Below, piece by piece: positions 10,745 through 21,700 of a stretch of 64,000 nucleotides of DNA. The notes below the pieces were generated by a model. The model saw only the letters and a program-made list of their open reading frames with translations, did not search any database and was not told the DNA's origin. The stretch is from Hortaea werneckii (lineage: Eukaryota > Ascomycota > Dothideomycetes > Mycosphaerellales > Teratosphaeriaceae): assembly GCA_037044905.1 (NCBI GenBank), contig JBAOKB010000094.1, positions 124,001 to 188,000 of the forward strand. The letters are read 5' to 3'. The first letter of the stretch is position 1. Each line of letters begins with the position of its first letter. The translations under genes and the position numbers were made by a program.

Positions 10745-11701
10745 ATGTTCTCCCCTGTCCCCCTGATCAACCGCATCGACCGGCTCAAAGAGAGCGAAAA
10801 CCGCATCACCCTGGACGACATCTGGGATTACCCTGTCCGTCCCCAGCGATTCTCCATGTGGACCGGTCAACCACCACACCAACACCCTACCCCTTCTCTC
10901 CGCCCAGCAGCGAGAGATATCCTGCGTCCCGTCCCCTCGTCGCCCCTTCCACCTTCTGCAACAGGCTTAAAGGAACTCGACCCCCGAGCTAAACCGTGCA
11001 GGATCTCCGCTCAGCACCACACCCGAGCAACCCTCCGCTCGGCCCTCCGCTTCGCAGAAACCTATGGCTCTGCCTCCCCATCCTGCGTCCTCGTCAGACG
11101 TCCCGCGCAATATCGTCGTCTCTCCCCAATTACCTCCCGCACCCCCCGCGGACCCCAGAAAGCGGGGCCCTGCGACGCGAGGCCCTCGAGTCTGAAGTGG
11201 CGGATCCCTGTCTACCATGAAGATGGGGAGCAGGAGGTAGGGGTGGTGCCTAGTATTGTCGTCACGGCACCTGATGATAAGGGGGATGTGGTCTGCTCTT
11301 CTTCCTCCGATTCCAGTGCCGAGGGCGAAAGCACGAGGCGGACAGGAGGGCAAGGGTCGAGAAGTGCGACTTCCACCCTAGGAACTGCGACGGGGAAGAA
11401 CGAGGGGGATGTGAGGGTCCAATACCTCCGGCGAACCACGACTCGGATCCTCGGACCGGAGAAATTGGATCTCTTCCCTTGTTTCCCTGGCAGGGATATT
11501 CACCCCAACTATGCACCCTCTCGCCCCTTCGATAACTCGTCGAACCTGGGGTATACCGCTCCGAAGACGGAGGACTTCACGTTGCCGGAAGACTATGCCA
11601 GTACGTTCCGGTTGAGCATTATCCGCTGTCCGCGGCGGAAGAGGGCGTGGCGGGTTGTGGAGAGGTGTTTGGAGGGGTTTTGGAGACGGGTTGGATGGTA
11701 G
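10745..11701 (+). CDS. Hypothetical protein, no recognised domain
   Basis: An intact 318-residue frame starting MFSPVPLINRIDRLKESENR. I recognise no family. It has a short ordered N-terminus (about 1-45, with DDIWDYP), a long Ser/Pro/Arg-rich middle, a SSSSDSS acidic patch near residue 190, and a basic C-terminus with ILGPEKLDLFPCFPGRDIHPNY at about 230-255. No signal peptide or membrane helix is seen. Length, an upstream CT-rich leader and an unbroken frame favour a real gene. The 3' end is followed within 130 nt by the longest G run of the window. Confidence 0.6.
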   Translation: MFSPVPLINRIDRLKESENRITLDDIWDYPVRPQRFSMWTGQPPHQHPTPSLRPAARDILRPVPSSPLPPSATGLKELDPRAKPCRISAQHHTRATLRSALRFAETYGSASPSCVLVRRPAQYRRLSPITSRTPRGPQKAGPCDARPSSLKWRIPVYHEDGEQEVGVVPSIVVTAPDDKGDVVCSSSSDSSAEGESTRRTGGQGSRSATSTLGTATGKNEGDVRVQYLRRTTTRILGPEKLDLFPCFPGRDIHPNYAPSRPFDNSSNLGYTAPKTEDFTLPEDYASTFRLSIIRCPRRKRAWRVVERCLEGFWRRVGW

Positions 11702-11825
11702 AGATACCGCTGGCGCTGTTGGAGGAGGGGGGAAGGGAGGGAGGGACGACGAGGGCTCGGTTAAGGGATGGGAAGGAGGGGAAGGGGAAGAAGTGTCAGA
11801 TTTGGATATGGGGGCGGGAAAAGGG

Positions 11826-11826
<1 letters not shown>

Positions 11827-11870
<44 letters not shown>
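11827..11870 (+). repeat. Homopolymer G44
   Basis: An uninterrupted run of 44 G, 125 nt after the stop of the preceding gene, inside a broader G-rich purine tract. Confidence 0.9.
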
Positions 11871-11872
<2 letters not shown>

Positions 11873-12584
11873 TCCAGGGATAATGGCGATGAAGATGACG
11901 AGTGAACGAGAATTTACTGATTTCGTGTGTAGGGAATGATGGTGGTTTATCGGTTTCACAGCGGCTCATTTCATTTTATTCTTTCTTTTTTTTCTTTCTT
12001 TCTCTCTTCTTCTGGGGGCATATCCTAGGTAGTCACGAAGACTAATTCATAAGCACTTATCAAAAAACGTTCATCTTTGGCCATCTTTGCGAATCGTGTT
12101 GGCCGAACCTGGGCGGTTTTACAGCCTTCAAGCAGGTATTAGTAGGCTGCAGCGGACTTCAGGGGAGATCTTTTCAGTACAAAGCTTTATAGTCCGTTCG
12201 CTTTGTCACCTAATTTTCATCTTGGAAGACATGATACAATCTCAACTTCCTCAAAAAATCGAATGCATCCCACTGCTATAGAGGAAGCATTGCGAACCAG
12301 GGGGCAATGTAGTAGCGTACAGGGCGAACAAGCGAACAGGAATAGAAATCTAAACTTCCATAGAAATTCATAAGAATTGAACGTATCTCATTGCTACAGA
12401 GGAAATTCTGTTAAGCGAAGGAGGAATATAGTAGCGTAGAGGGTAAGAAAGCCAGCGGGGAGTATGGAATAAAGAGCATTATTACTAGCTAGAGGATGTC
12501 TATATCAAGTTCGCATTGTAGCACCTCTTGAATCCCCCATAGCGACTTGTTCTTCCTCCCTTCTTTCCCCCCTCTACTCCCTCC
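11871..12584. other. Intergenic region with an imperfect tandem duplication
   Basis: No gene is seen. Two related copies of about 85 nt start near 12257 and 12375 (118 nt apart), sharing CTGCTATAGAGGAA/TTGCTACAGAGGAA and TGTAGTAGCGTACAGGG/TATAGTAGCGTAGAGGG blocks. This may be a decayed mobile element or minisatellite. Confidence 0.55.
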
Positions 12585-13877
12585 TCACCCAACCCGCACC
12601 TTCCCGCACCTCTCACAGCGCGTCCCCTCGCCCCTCCGCGCCTGACCAAGTCTCACACGACGAACCTTCCCCTCACCAACCCCAAAATCCCGTTCCCGCC
12701 ACCGACACACCTTCAAAGCGACATCCACCAACCCCCCAAACCCGGCATCTCCTTCCCTCGACCGAGCCGTAACCCACTCCACCATAGCGTCCGCCCGACA
12801 CGCACAAGAACGCGGGAAAGCGGCAGAGAGATCGTGCCGGACGCTAATCCCCATCCCACCACCACCACCTGCCGTTTGGGAAAGGGAGAAAGTAACCGTC
12901 CCCATCTTCGACCCTGTGTCCGCGGCACCGCGAACGTCATCGAAACGGAGTTCGACATTCCTCAAATGACTAACTCCCTCTCCACCATTGCCGCCGCCGC
13001 TTCCGGTACCTTCGCCGCCATCGCTGACGCCGGGGAGCAGACTACGACCACACGCCCTCATCCACCGCCCCATCCACTCGGGATCCAGCATATTGAATTC
13101 CAGACGAAGGAGGAACTCCGCCGACCGCTGGAAAAGGAAGGTATTCCCGCTTCCGTAGAAAGCTGCGAGGGTTTCGAGCCGGAGTTGGCGGGAGACGAGG
13201 GCGAGGGGGGGTTCCGGGGGTGAGCGACGGATGACGCGGTGGGAGCGGCGGCGTTGGTTGTTGGGGCCGGGGAGGAGTTTCCAGCAGGGTCGGTATTGGG
13301 GGGTTAGGGGTTCGGGTTGGAGGACCAGGTGGGAGTAGATTAGGTCTCGGAGTTCGCGGGGGAGGGAGAGGATGGTCAGGGGGGCTGCGTCGAGGGGTTC
13401 GAGATCGGGCACATGGGGTTGTGAGCGGGTGGGAAGTGGTGACTCGCGGGCGTGAAAGGAAGAGGAGGAGGGGGATTGGCCTCCCTTCCCATTCGCCCCC
13501 ATACGGGTTCTCGAGAAGCCTTTCTCTTTCTGCCTTTGAAGTTTCGCCGCTTTTTTCCCACCAAGTTTCGCAAAGCCAGTCGCTTCGCGCTTCCTCAACC
13601 TCAACGATCCGCCCGGTTTAGGATGTTCAGTGTGTGGCGAGTAAGGACCATAATGCGGAGCCGGCCACTCCTTACAGCCCTCTGGCAAGACGAAGTCGAA
13701 AGTGGATTCAGCTGAGATGTCCAGGCCGCGGAGGGTCATGATTAATTTCAGGACGCTGTCGGTGTTCTTTTCGAGTGTGGGATGGGAAGGAGTTGAAAAT
13801 CTGTCAGTGGATCGAGACAAGTCCATGTTTGTTGCAACATTCTCTGGCGCTGAAGAAGACATGCCGGCATTGGCCAT
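12585..13877 (-). CDS. F-box-like domain protein
   Basis: An intact 430-residue frame starting MANAGMSSSAPENVATNMDL. At about residues 168-185 the stretch LTILSLPRELRDLIYSHLVL matches the F-box-like helix repeatedly found in large Pezizomycotina families (LPxELRxxIY), followed by a second conserved block ALVSRQLRLETLAAFYGSG near 225-245. Such proteins are proposed substrate adaptors of SCF ubiquitin ligases, although many lack proof. The N-terminal 150 residues are basic and probably disordered. Three Cys lie near the C-terminus (CRAD; CERCGK). The substrate is unknown. Confidence 0.75.
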   Translation of the reverse strand: MANAGMSSSAPENVATNMDLSRSTDRFSTPSHPTLEKNTDSVLKLIMTLRGLDISAESTFDFVLPEGCKEWPAPHYGPYSPHTEHPKPGGSLRLRKREATGFAKLGGKKAAKLQRQKEKGFSRTRMGANGKGGQSPSSSSFHARESPLPTRSQPHVPDLEPLDAAPLTILSLPRELRDLIYSHLVLQPEPLTPQYRPCWKLLPGPNNQRRRSHRVIRRSPPEPPLALVSRQLRLETLAAFYGSGNTFLFQRSAEFLLRLEFNMLDPEWMGRWMRACGRSLLPGVSDGGEGTGSGGGNGGEGVSHLRNVELRFDDVRGAADTGSKMGTVTFSLSQTAGGGGGMGISVRHDLSAAFPRSCACRADAMVEWVTARSREGDAGFGGLVDVALKVCRWRERDFGVGEGKVRRVRLGQARRGEGTRCERCGKVRVG

Positions 13878-14703
13878 CGTAACGCAATGTCCTCTGAATT
13901 TTTTCGTGTTTTTGAGTGAATGATCCGGTCACTACTCCCTTGTCGTGAATGCTCTTGTTTGCTACAATGACGTAGACGTGCTTATACGGAGTACTACGCA
14001 GGCGACCACAGCAGTCGAGAAGCTTTCGTGCAGATGTTCATGATTCTCAGTTGACTGTACGTCGCGAGCTTGACTTACAAGACGAGGGTAGGCATTTGGT
14101 ATCGGTATGGTCGTCAAGTGATATGGCGGAGGCGGAGGTGGAGTCTGGGCCTCAGCGGAAAGTGCGAGTGATGTCGACGCGGATCACATGGCGGCATGTG
14201 CGGTCTAAACATTCCCCATCGTTCTCAAGTCTACGTATATTGACTGATTACTTTGATCCGCCAGCTCTACGACGAAGAAACATTCGTTAGAGGAGAACTG
14301 TAAATTCATTTAGTAAGACATAAGGTACCCAGCTTCCTCCTCAGCCAACCATGAAGCGTGTCGACAGCAGCACTTACACCCTCACCAACCTAAACAAAAA
14401 CGTTTCTGATCAGTAGTGACTCTGCAACAAACACAGCCGTCTGTAGGCAAAAGGGGCTTTTTGGGTATTGGATGATATAAAAGCTACTGCTCCCTTCTTC
14501 CTCCCCCTTCCTCCTTGTAAACCACGAGCTAAACAGGCCACGATCAGAGCCGAAATTGATGGGAGAAAATAAAGCTCGGTATCAGAATTCGTGGCCCATG
14601 CTCACATCCATGCTGAAAACCTGGCCTTCATAGGCAGAAGCCCCGCATGGTAATCTCTCCGCATACAGCAAGCTAACACCGGCCCATGTGTCTTTCGTAG
14701 TCT
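13878..14703. other. Intergenic region (F-box gene promoter and aminotransferase 3' flank)
   Basis: No credible gene. Short frames here have no domain features. Confidence 0.5.
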
Positions 14704-16135
14704 CTAGTTCGCCGTCTCCCTGACCACACTATCCACAGCCTTGGCAAAGTAATCGATATTCTTCGTATTCAAACCCGCCATGCTAATACGACCGTTCTTG
14801 GTCATGTAGATATGGAACTGCTCGCGCAGCTTCTGGACTTGTTGCTCGTTGAGGCCGGTGAAGGAGAACATGCCGATCTGGTCGGTGATGTGGTTCCAGG
14901 TACCGGGGGTGCCCATCTGCTCGAGCTTGTTGCGCAGTTGCTTGCGCATCTCGATGATGCGGCCGGACATGGTGCGGAGGTCCTCCTCCCACTGCGCGAA
15001 CAGCTGCTCGTTGTTGAGGATGGTGCTGGCTATGCGGGCGCCGTAGGCGGGCGGGTTGGAGATCTCGGAGCGCTGTAGGATGGCGAGCTGGCTGCCGACG
15101 CGGGTCGCTTCGTCTTGGGCGCTCGGGGATGGGGCGGCGACGAAGTGGAAGCAGCCCGCTCGCTCGCCGTATAGGCCGAAGTTCTTCGCGTAGGATTGCG
15201 CGATCATGAGCTCGAAGCCTTGCTCGACAAAGTAGTTGACGGCCCAGGCGTCGCGTCTCAGGGAGCCTGAGGCGAAGCCTTGGTATGCGCAGTCGAAGAA
15301 GGGGAATTGTTTCTTCTGCTTCATCACTTGGGCGATCTTCTGCCACTGATCTTGCGTTGGGTCGACACCGGTCGGGTTGTGGGCACAGGCGTGAAGAAGG
15401 ATGATGGCACCCTCTGGTGCGGATTGGAGCGTGGAGATCATGCCATCGAAGTCGAGGCCCTTGGTCTCCTTGTGGAAGTATGGGTAGGTCTTGACGGGGA
15501 CCTTGCTATTGCCGAAGACTTGATTGTGGTTTGCCCATGTTGGGCTGCTGACGTAGATGGTCTTCGCTTCTGGGTTGGAGGGGTTGTAGAACTTGGCTAG
15601 GAAGCCCGCACCAAGATGCAGTGCACCAGTTCCGGAGACTGACTGAAGGGAGACAGCACGCTTCTCCTGTACTGCTGGTGATGACTTGCCCAGCACAAGC
15701 TGCTGAGAGGCGGATGTGAAGTCTTGGAGACCGGCGATAGGAAGGTACTCATGGTTGAGTTCGGGGTCTTTGCGAAGTAGGTCGTCGGCCTGAAGTGAGC
15801 GAGTCAGCCATTGAAGTCACCACAGTATGTTGGCATTGCGAGTGAAGCGCGTATCATACCTGCTTGACCACGGGCAGTACCCATGGCTTCGCGTTGTCGT
15901 CACGGTAAGCACCAATACCCAAATCCACCTTTTTTGGATCCGTGTCCTTCTTGAACGCCGCCATCAGCCCAAACAGAGGGTCCTCTGGCGCCTGAGGGAC
16001 GACATCGGCGCCAAACGCCGTCTTAACACCTTCCACATTCATGTCGACGGAACCCATATGGCCTTGTATCTGTCCAAGTCGGTTGTTTGCCTGTTGTTTC
16101 GGTATGGCGGACCGGGTGATGTTTGAAGCTGACAT
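14704..16135 (-). CDS. Aspartate aminotransferase (cytosolic/peroxisomal type)
   Basis: Two exons, 16135-15860 and 15789-14704, separated by a 70-nt intron (donor gtatga, acceptor cttcag, phase 0), give about 453 residues. It transfers the amino group between aspartate and 2-oxoglutarate with PLP, feeding the malate-aspartate shuttle and nitrogen metabolism. The fold-I landmarks are clear: DLGIGAYRDDN near the N-terminus, HNPTGVDPT, and the Schiff-base lysine in AQSYAKNFGLYGERAG. I chose the Met at 16135 (MSASNITRSA), not the upstream Met at 16327, because the upstream 64 residues would be a poor presequence and make the protein too long. The nonapeptide RLGQIQGHM at residues 19-27 resembles a PTS2 peroxisomal signal. 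The neighbour upstream is divergent. Confidence 0.92.
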
Positions 16136-17093
16136 TTCAGGTATCGGCGAATGGCTACGAGCGGCTTTTGGGGGACAGCGTGGGGTTACACGATTGGTGG
16201 CGGCGGGGCCGGGAAGGGTCGCCTTCGGAGTCCGGCAAGGGTCGAATTTAGCCAGAAAGGCGTTCAGGGCTGGATGGTATCCTAGGTATGCAAGATCAAG
16301 CGAAATAATACTGGAGATGGACAGCAAAAGATATGGGCAGGTATATGAAAGTCACGTCGGTGTCGGCCTCGGTCTTATTGGGTCAAGGTAAGGCTCATGT
16401 CATAATCTCACGCTCGGTTCACAAAAGCAGGTACTCCCGCATCGTCACTTGATGCCGAGGCAAAACGAATCAAGCACCGAGGAGCCAATGATAAGCAGTA
16501 CGGACGTATAAACTTAGACAGCATCACCACCTGGGCTAATGAATGTGATGCGCTCTTTCTGCCACTATCAAGATGTAGCTGTCCGCCAAATTCTTTTCTG
16601 GCAGAAGTGTTTCGAGAGGATGCCTGCAAGTGTCTTCAAGTGATTAGAAGCACAGCCCTTCGAGAATGTTTTGAAATTGTCTCACCTGACACGCAAATGA
16701 TGCACATGAGACTTTGTAAGAACCAACATTGCATTGTAGATAATGTATCTGTAGTAGTAGTGGTAGACGGTTTGTTCTCGACGTCGCCGTCCAACGGGGA
16801 GCAAATAAGGCTGCAATCATTGGCTGGAGAATCCCAAGCTCTAACCGAAAGAAGAAGTAGTCGCTGTCCCAGCCAAGACCTAGAGATGGATCTTGGTCTG
16901 TAAGGATGGAGGACGTTGGCGCTTGGACTTCGCGGTCTGAAATCAATACGGGTGCAGCATGGTATCCTGGGCGCCTGGTCTTCGAACTGGACCTAGCACG
17001 CCCAAGTAGGCAAATCCAAAAAGATATTCTTCCATGCAACTAAGTATTCTCCGGACTCTCAGCTACGTCTGCGATTCATGAACGAGGTCCGCC
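16136..17093. other. Divergent intergenic region (aminotransferase / DPBB protein)
   Basis: About 950 nt between divergent starts. No credible gene. It presumably holds both promoters; no TATA box stands out. Confidence 0.5.
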
Positions 17094-17811
17094 ATGTCGG
17101 AACAGGCCACTGGGAATGGCAGTAAGAAAGAGATTGAGATTCCGGAATGGGAGGATGCTGCTGTTGGCCACAAGACGAAGAACACGACTGGAGGGTTGAT
17201 AGGAACTAGGAATCTACTAGACAGGCTACTACCGCCGCAGAAGCGGTATTTGGGACTCAAGCGGAAGACCTTCCTATGGATCATCCTCGCAACATCCCTC
17301 TGTCTCCTCGCACTGATTATAGGCTTATCTGTAGGCTTAACAACCGGTTCAAGGCAAGTCGTTTAAGGGTCGTGCCATAATGCTAACGTGACTAATGGGG
17401 ACCCCAAGTAGATCAAAGTCGAACCTGCCTCTCCCTTCCAATGCTGACACCTTCACCGGCGATCTGACCTATTACCAGCCTGGGCTCGGCGCCTGCGGTG
17501 TCACCAGTACGGAGGACGACTTCGTCGTCGCTCTTTCCCATGTCCTCTTCGATGCCGCGGGGTCTTCTACAGATGCTGGTGGGAATAGTAATGAGAATCC
17601 CCTGTGTGGGAAGATGCTCCGCGCTACGAGGTACAATGAAGAAGCGAGTGCGCAGCGGAGTGTGGATCTGAGGGTCGTGGATCGCTGTACGGGTTGTGAG
17701 GTCGATGATCTGGATACTAGCTTGAAAGCCTTTGAGAGGCTGGCTCCTAGTGCGAGTGGGAGGGTGGATGTTAGTTGGGCTTGGTTGCAGCCGGCCCAGA
17801 CGGGGAGTTGA
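17094..17811 (+). CDS. Membrane-anchored RlpA-like double-psi beta-barrel protein
   Basis: Two exons, 17094-17353 and 17412-17811, give about 219 residues. They are joined by a 58-nt intron with a GC donor (AG|GCAAGT), a GCTAAC branch site and a TAG acceptor; only this splice keeps the frame without a forced acceptor. Residues about 58-84 (FLWIILATSLCLLALIIGLSVGL) form one transmembrane helix, type II orientation, with a hydrophilic N-terminal tail. The C-terminal ~115 residues form a double-psi beta-barrel as in RlpA, expansins and fungal Gat1/rds1-like secreted proteins: TYYQPGLGACG, then ALSHVLFD, NPLCGK and VVDRCTGC. The catalytic Asp equivalent could be the D of VVDRC. The function is probably at the cell surface or wall; the substrate is unknown. 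Confidence 0.85.
17354..17411 (+). other. GC-AG intron
   Basis: Donor GCAAGT after AG, branch site GCTAAC about 25 nt before the acceptor, acceptor AAGTAG. Length is 58 nt. Confidence 0.75.
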
Positions 17812-18712
17812 CGATCTTCCGAGAGTGTCGAAGCATTTTGGCGCCGGGAGAAGTGCTGGAGGATCACTCTGCCTATGTTGCCACCCCCGCTTTCGAAAGG
17901 AGTTTGTGTGGCGATTTTGACAGCTGTTTGCGTGCTGTTTGAGTGCTTGTACACCAACTCTGCCTGCTGTGTCTCTCTCGCAACGTGGCAAGTGGATACA
18001 TGGTAGAAGGACGGAGGACACGAGCCGACTTCGATCCGGTTTTGTACACCATATGATCTTGATGTGAGGGCCAAAAGAAAGCACATTCGCACGCCTTCTT
18101 CATTGTGCGAGATAGCTGTGGCCCAAATGAACTTGGAGATGTTACGACACAGGCACAGTCAGTCATGTCTTCGCTCGCCGGAGCCCACCGGTCCGAACAA
18201 CAGAATGATGCAGCCCACGGTTGCTGCTTCCCTTCAACCCCGTCGCTCCTTCCTCTCACGACCATATCTCGGCGGATCCCGGATCGCGCAGACTTCACAT
18301 GCTCCTTCAACACCTGAACCTCAACGTTCTACTTGCCAAGACCACTGAAGGCTGTACTTTCTCGCTACGACCGCCACCATTGTAATTTCGCGCGCGTGAT
18401 AGAGGACAATATAATACCATCCGACTTGGTACCGTGACCGCTAACTTCCTTCTCGGCAGCCAGTGCTCTTACTGCTTCCCGATACCCGGAGCACACTCCG
18501 AACCGGTCGATCTTACTGCAGTCCGACCGAAGTCGTTGTTGACTCCTTACATCAGCTGTCCAAAGTCCCTCCAAAGGTCACATTGCCGGCGACCGGCTTG
18601 GTCGGCTTGTACGAGTGGCGGCGTACCACTGACCAGAGTCGAGACAGATTACTGCGCCCGGATTGAAGCATTCCACTGAACCTGAGAGTAGCATCTGCAC
18701 GGCCAAGTGACA
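17812..18712. other. Intergenic region
   Basis: About 900 nt with only short frames lacking features. It presumably contains the 3' flank of the beta-barrel gene and the promoter of the next gene. Confidence 0.5.
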
Positions 18713-21700
18713 ATGCCCGACTATCATCAGCAAGCGCACGAAGAAAAGTCCTACCGTCGCGCCATCTTCTTATTCGTCTCCCTTGCGGTTGCCGGAGCAT
18801 GCAGCATGTACCCAGTGGCGTGTTTCAAAAATTACAGCAGCAAAGAGAAGGCCAAGCTCGACAAGAAAGTAGAGAACCTGGACCGTACGATGCGAGAGGA
18901 AGCCGAGGATATAAAAGACCACTTGCCCCGTCTCCATCGCCGGTCTCACTCTCAACCACGGATCTCGCACTTGCCTCACTCTCATCGTCCGAGGCGTCAC
19001 TCCACCGCGAGCCGAAGGCCCAATCGCTACGACGGCCGCAGGCACAACGAGAGACATCACGCCGAAGACTACGAACTAAGTCCAGCTCCGAGCAGCCGAT
19101 ACCGTCAGGAGCGGAGTCGGTACACCAACGATCGGGACCTGGATCGAGAACGCCATCACCGGCACCACGGGAATCCGCCTCCACGCAGGTACCATCACAG
19201 CTCTTAGGAGGGCGTACTGGGCCCAATGCCAGCGTTTTGAGGCATCCAGAGCCTTCTCATGCCCTTGATAAGTTGCCCGAATCTCCTGGCTCCGATAAGT
19301 CAACTTTCATCTATCATGTCGCTCAACAAGAGGCCACAGCCGAACAGTTGCGCTCGCTGCTTTCTTCGCAAAAGAATAATGGGTGAGCAAAATGTGAACT
19401 CGTACGATGAGCTCGCGTACAAGCGTGCTAACAAGCAAGCAGGAAACATGCGGAGCCACTGACCAAGCGTCGTGCAAGCGAGCCTCACACCCCGGTCAGC
19501 CTCTCACATTCAGATAGCTCGTCCAGTAAGATCTCTTCCAAAGGATCTAAACTCTCTCGTGCAAGTAGCTTCGCCATGCTCTTGCGGCACAACGAACCCG
19601 ATTATAGATTGTTGAAAAAGAAGAGCCAACCAGGAGAACACCTAATACAACGCAGCCCTCCATCTCACAGCAAGCCGTCGCCACCTAGACGAACACCATC
19701 ATTTTACGCCCCTAAAGTAGTCGAAGACAGTAGTATACTGCCTCTAACTCTGCAGCAATCCTCACATTCCTTGGCCGCTGTCGAGAAGGCTTCTATCACT
19801 TTTCAGCCAACAGTCTCTGAACTTACTCTGCCGAAAGCACGAGACTCCTCCCCACGACGACCAGTCAAGAGAGTTCCAACGTGGACTGCGGAAACAGATA
19901 CACGGTCACCTACACCTCCTATCGCACCTATTAAGGCGACACCACCAACTGTATCAAAACGGCCTAGGCTCATCAGTATCCCAAAGCTGCCAGATCTTCC
20001 TAAACCAGCGCTCGAGCCAATTGTGCTGCCGCAGTCTCTTCAGGTGGCCGCCTCTGTTCAGCAATTGCACATCGAATCGATCCCACCAGCTCGGTCGAGT
20101 CCATCACCTTCAAGGAGCCAAAGCAGAGAGCGGGACCGAGGGCGTCCACGAATAAGATCTTCTTCGCAACGTCACAGTAATCGATCGAAGCCAGAGGAAT
20201 CCAAGGCAAGGCATTATCACGATGTAACACCACCAAATGTTGACCCATCGCCTCCTGGTCACGCTTTGTTTCGGCATAACGATCATTACTTTCGCACCTT
20301 CCTGCCGGAAACGATGTACATGAACGTATTTACGCCCACGTTGATCCCGCCAAGTCAAGACTACTTTCGACCAATTCCTAGTTCGGTGTCGACGGAGCAC
20401 ATGCCACTGGCCCTTAGACCGACTTCTCCGGACAAGTCTCCACCTCCAAGCCCAATAGTGCTTGACTTATTTCAATCGTCGGCTGTGACATCCACTCCTC
20501 CATCAACGTCTTCGCGATCTGCGATAAGACCCTCGCTTGGTCAAAGAAAGCGGGGAAGTCTTCTCAAGACTTTGAGAAGGTCGGCGCCTGCAACAGTGAC
20601 TTTCGACACCCCGTCCATCGGAGTAACGCATGCATCGCTGGTTTCGACACCACTAGGTGAACACTTTGTAGGGAGCCCCTTAACAAAGAGACGCAATATT
20701 GATGTATCGTCGGGCTCGTCGGAGGCGTCATCGCCTGGTTACTTCGCAAGGCCGCGTCTCAAGCAACAGTCATCTGAAGCATCTTCCTCATTACTCTCGC
20801 CGACAGATGTGGGTGACCACGGTGCCAGACGACCCCAGCTTGGACATTCAAAATCATCAAGCGAGCACCTGTCGCCTCTCACGCTGCCGAAGCCTAAATC
20901 GAGACTTCGCCATAGTGCCACACTTGAGGATATCCAAGATGCGGATGTTTCGACAGTTGTTCCGAAGTTGTACAATGCAGAACTGGATGCAGAGCTCAGG
21001 TTTGCTTCGGAGAAATTGAACAAAGCAGTCAATACCCAGGAGCACGAAGGAGCAAGCGTCAAGGAACAAAAGTCTTTGAGTTGGCTACCATCCGAGATGA
21101 CCAGAGTGAGTACGCCACCCGAGGAGCCTCATCTTCCTTCCACCACTAAGAGCGGCAAAAGGTCTCCAGACAGGAGCACATTTGGCAAACTTAATGGCAA
21201 AATGCGCACCGCGATCAAACAGCTTGCAACGGGACGACTGACGGGCCCGTCTGTGTTCAAAAAGACTGGCGTGGGTCCACCAACACACGTGCCAGTAAAA
21301 CGGAGTCGTAGCATCACTCCGAAGCTTTCCGTGTCAACACTCCTCCACAAAGCCTCCCTACCCCAAATTAACAAACTCAAGAAGAAACCCTCCGAGACCA
21401 CCCTAATCCCTTCCCAGCCCGACCAGCTCAGCTCCAGACCGTCTTTCGACTTGACCGTGACCGACTTCGAACAAACCCCTTTCGTCCAACGCTACGGTAA
21501 CACCCTACGCGCCGAGCACAACCGCATCCGCAACCTCGTCGACGCCACCCTCGATGACGACCACAACGACGAAGAACTCGTCCAACTAGGGTTCGAATTT
21601 GACGTCCCGGATCACTTACCTAATAGTCCGCTCTGTCCGCTGAGTTCGCAGCATAGAAGTGGTGGCAAGGGTATTTGTCCGTTGCATGGGAGGAGGAAAT

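Noticed and set aside
16136..16327. Upstream start of the aspartate aminotransferase (64 extra residues)
   Set aside because: Would be an unusual presequence with acidic residues and no conserved text; the protein would exceed family length.
19189..19232. A 44-nt intron joining the two frames of the disordered membrane protein
   Set aside because: Too short for this genome and without a branch site; a missing base is simpler given the other breaks.
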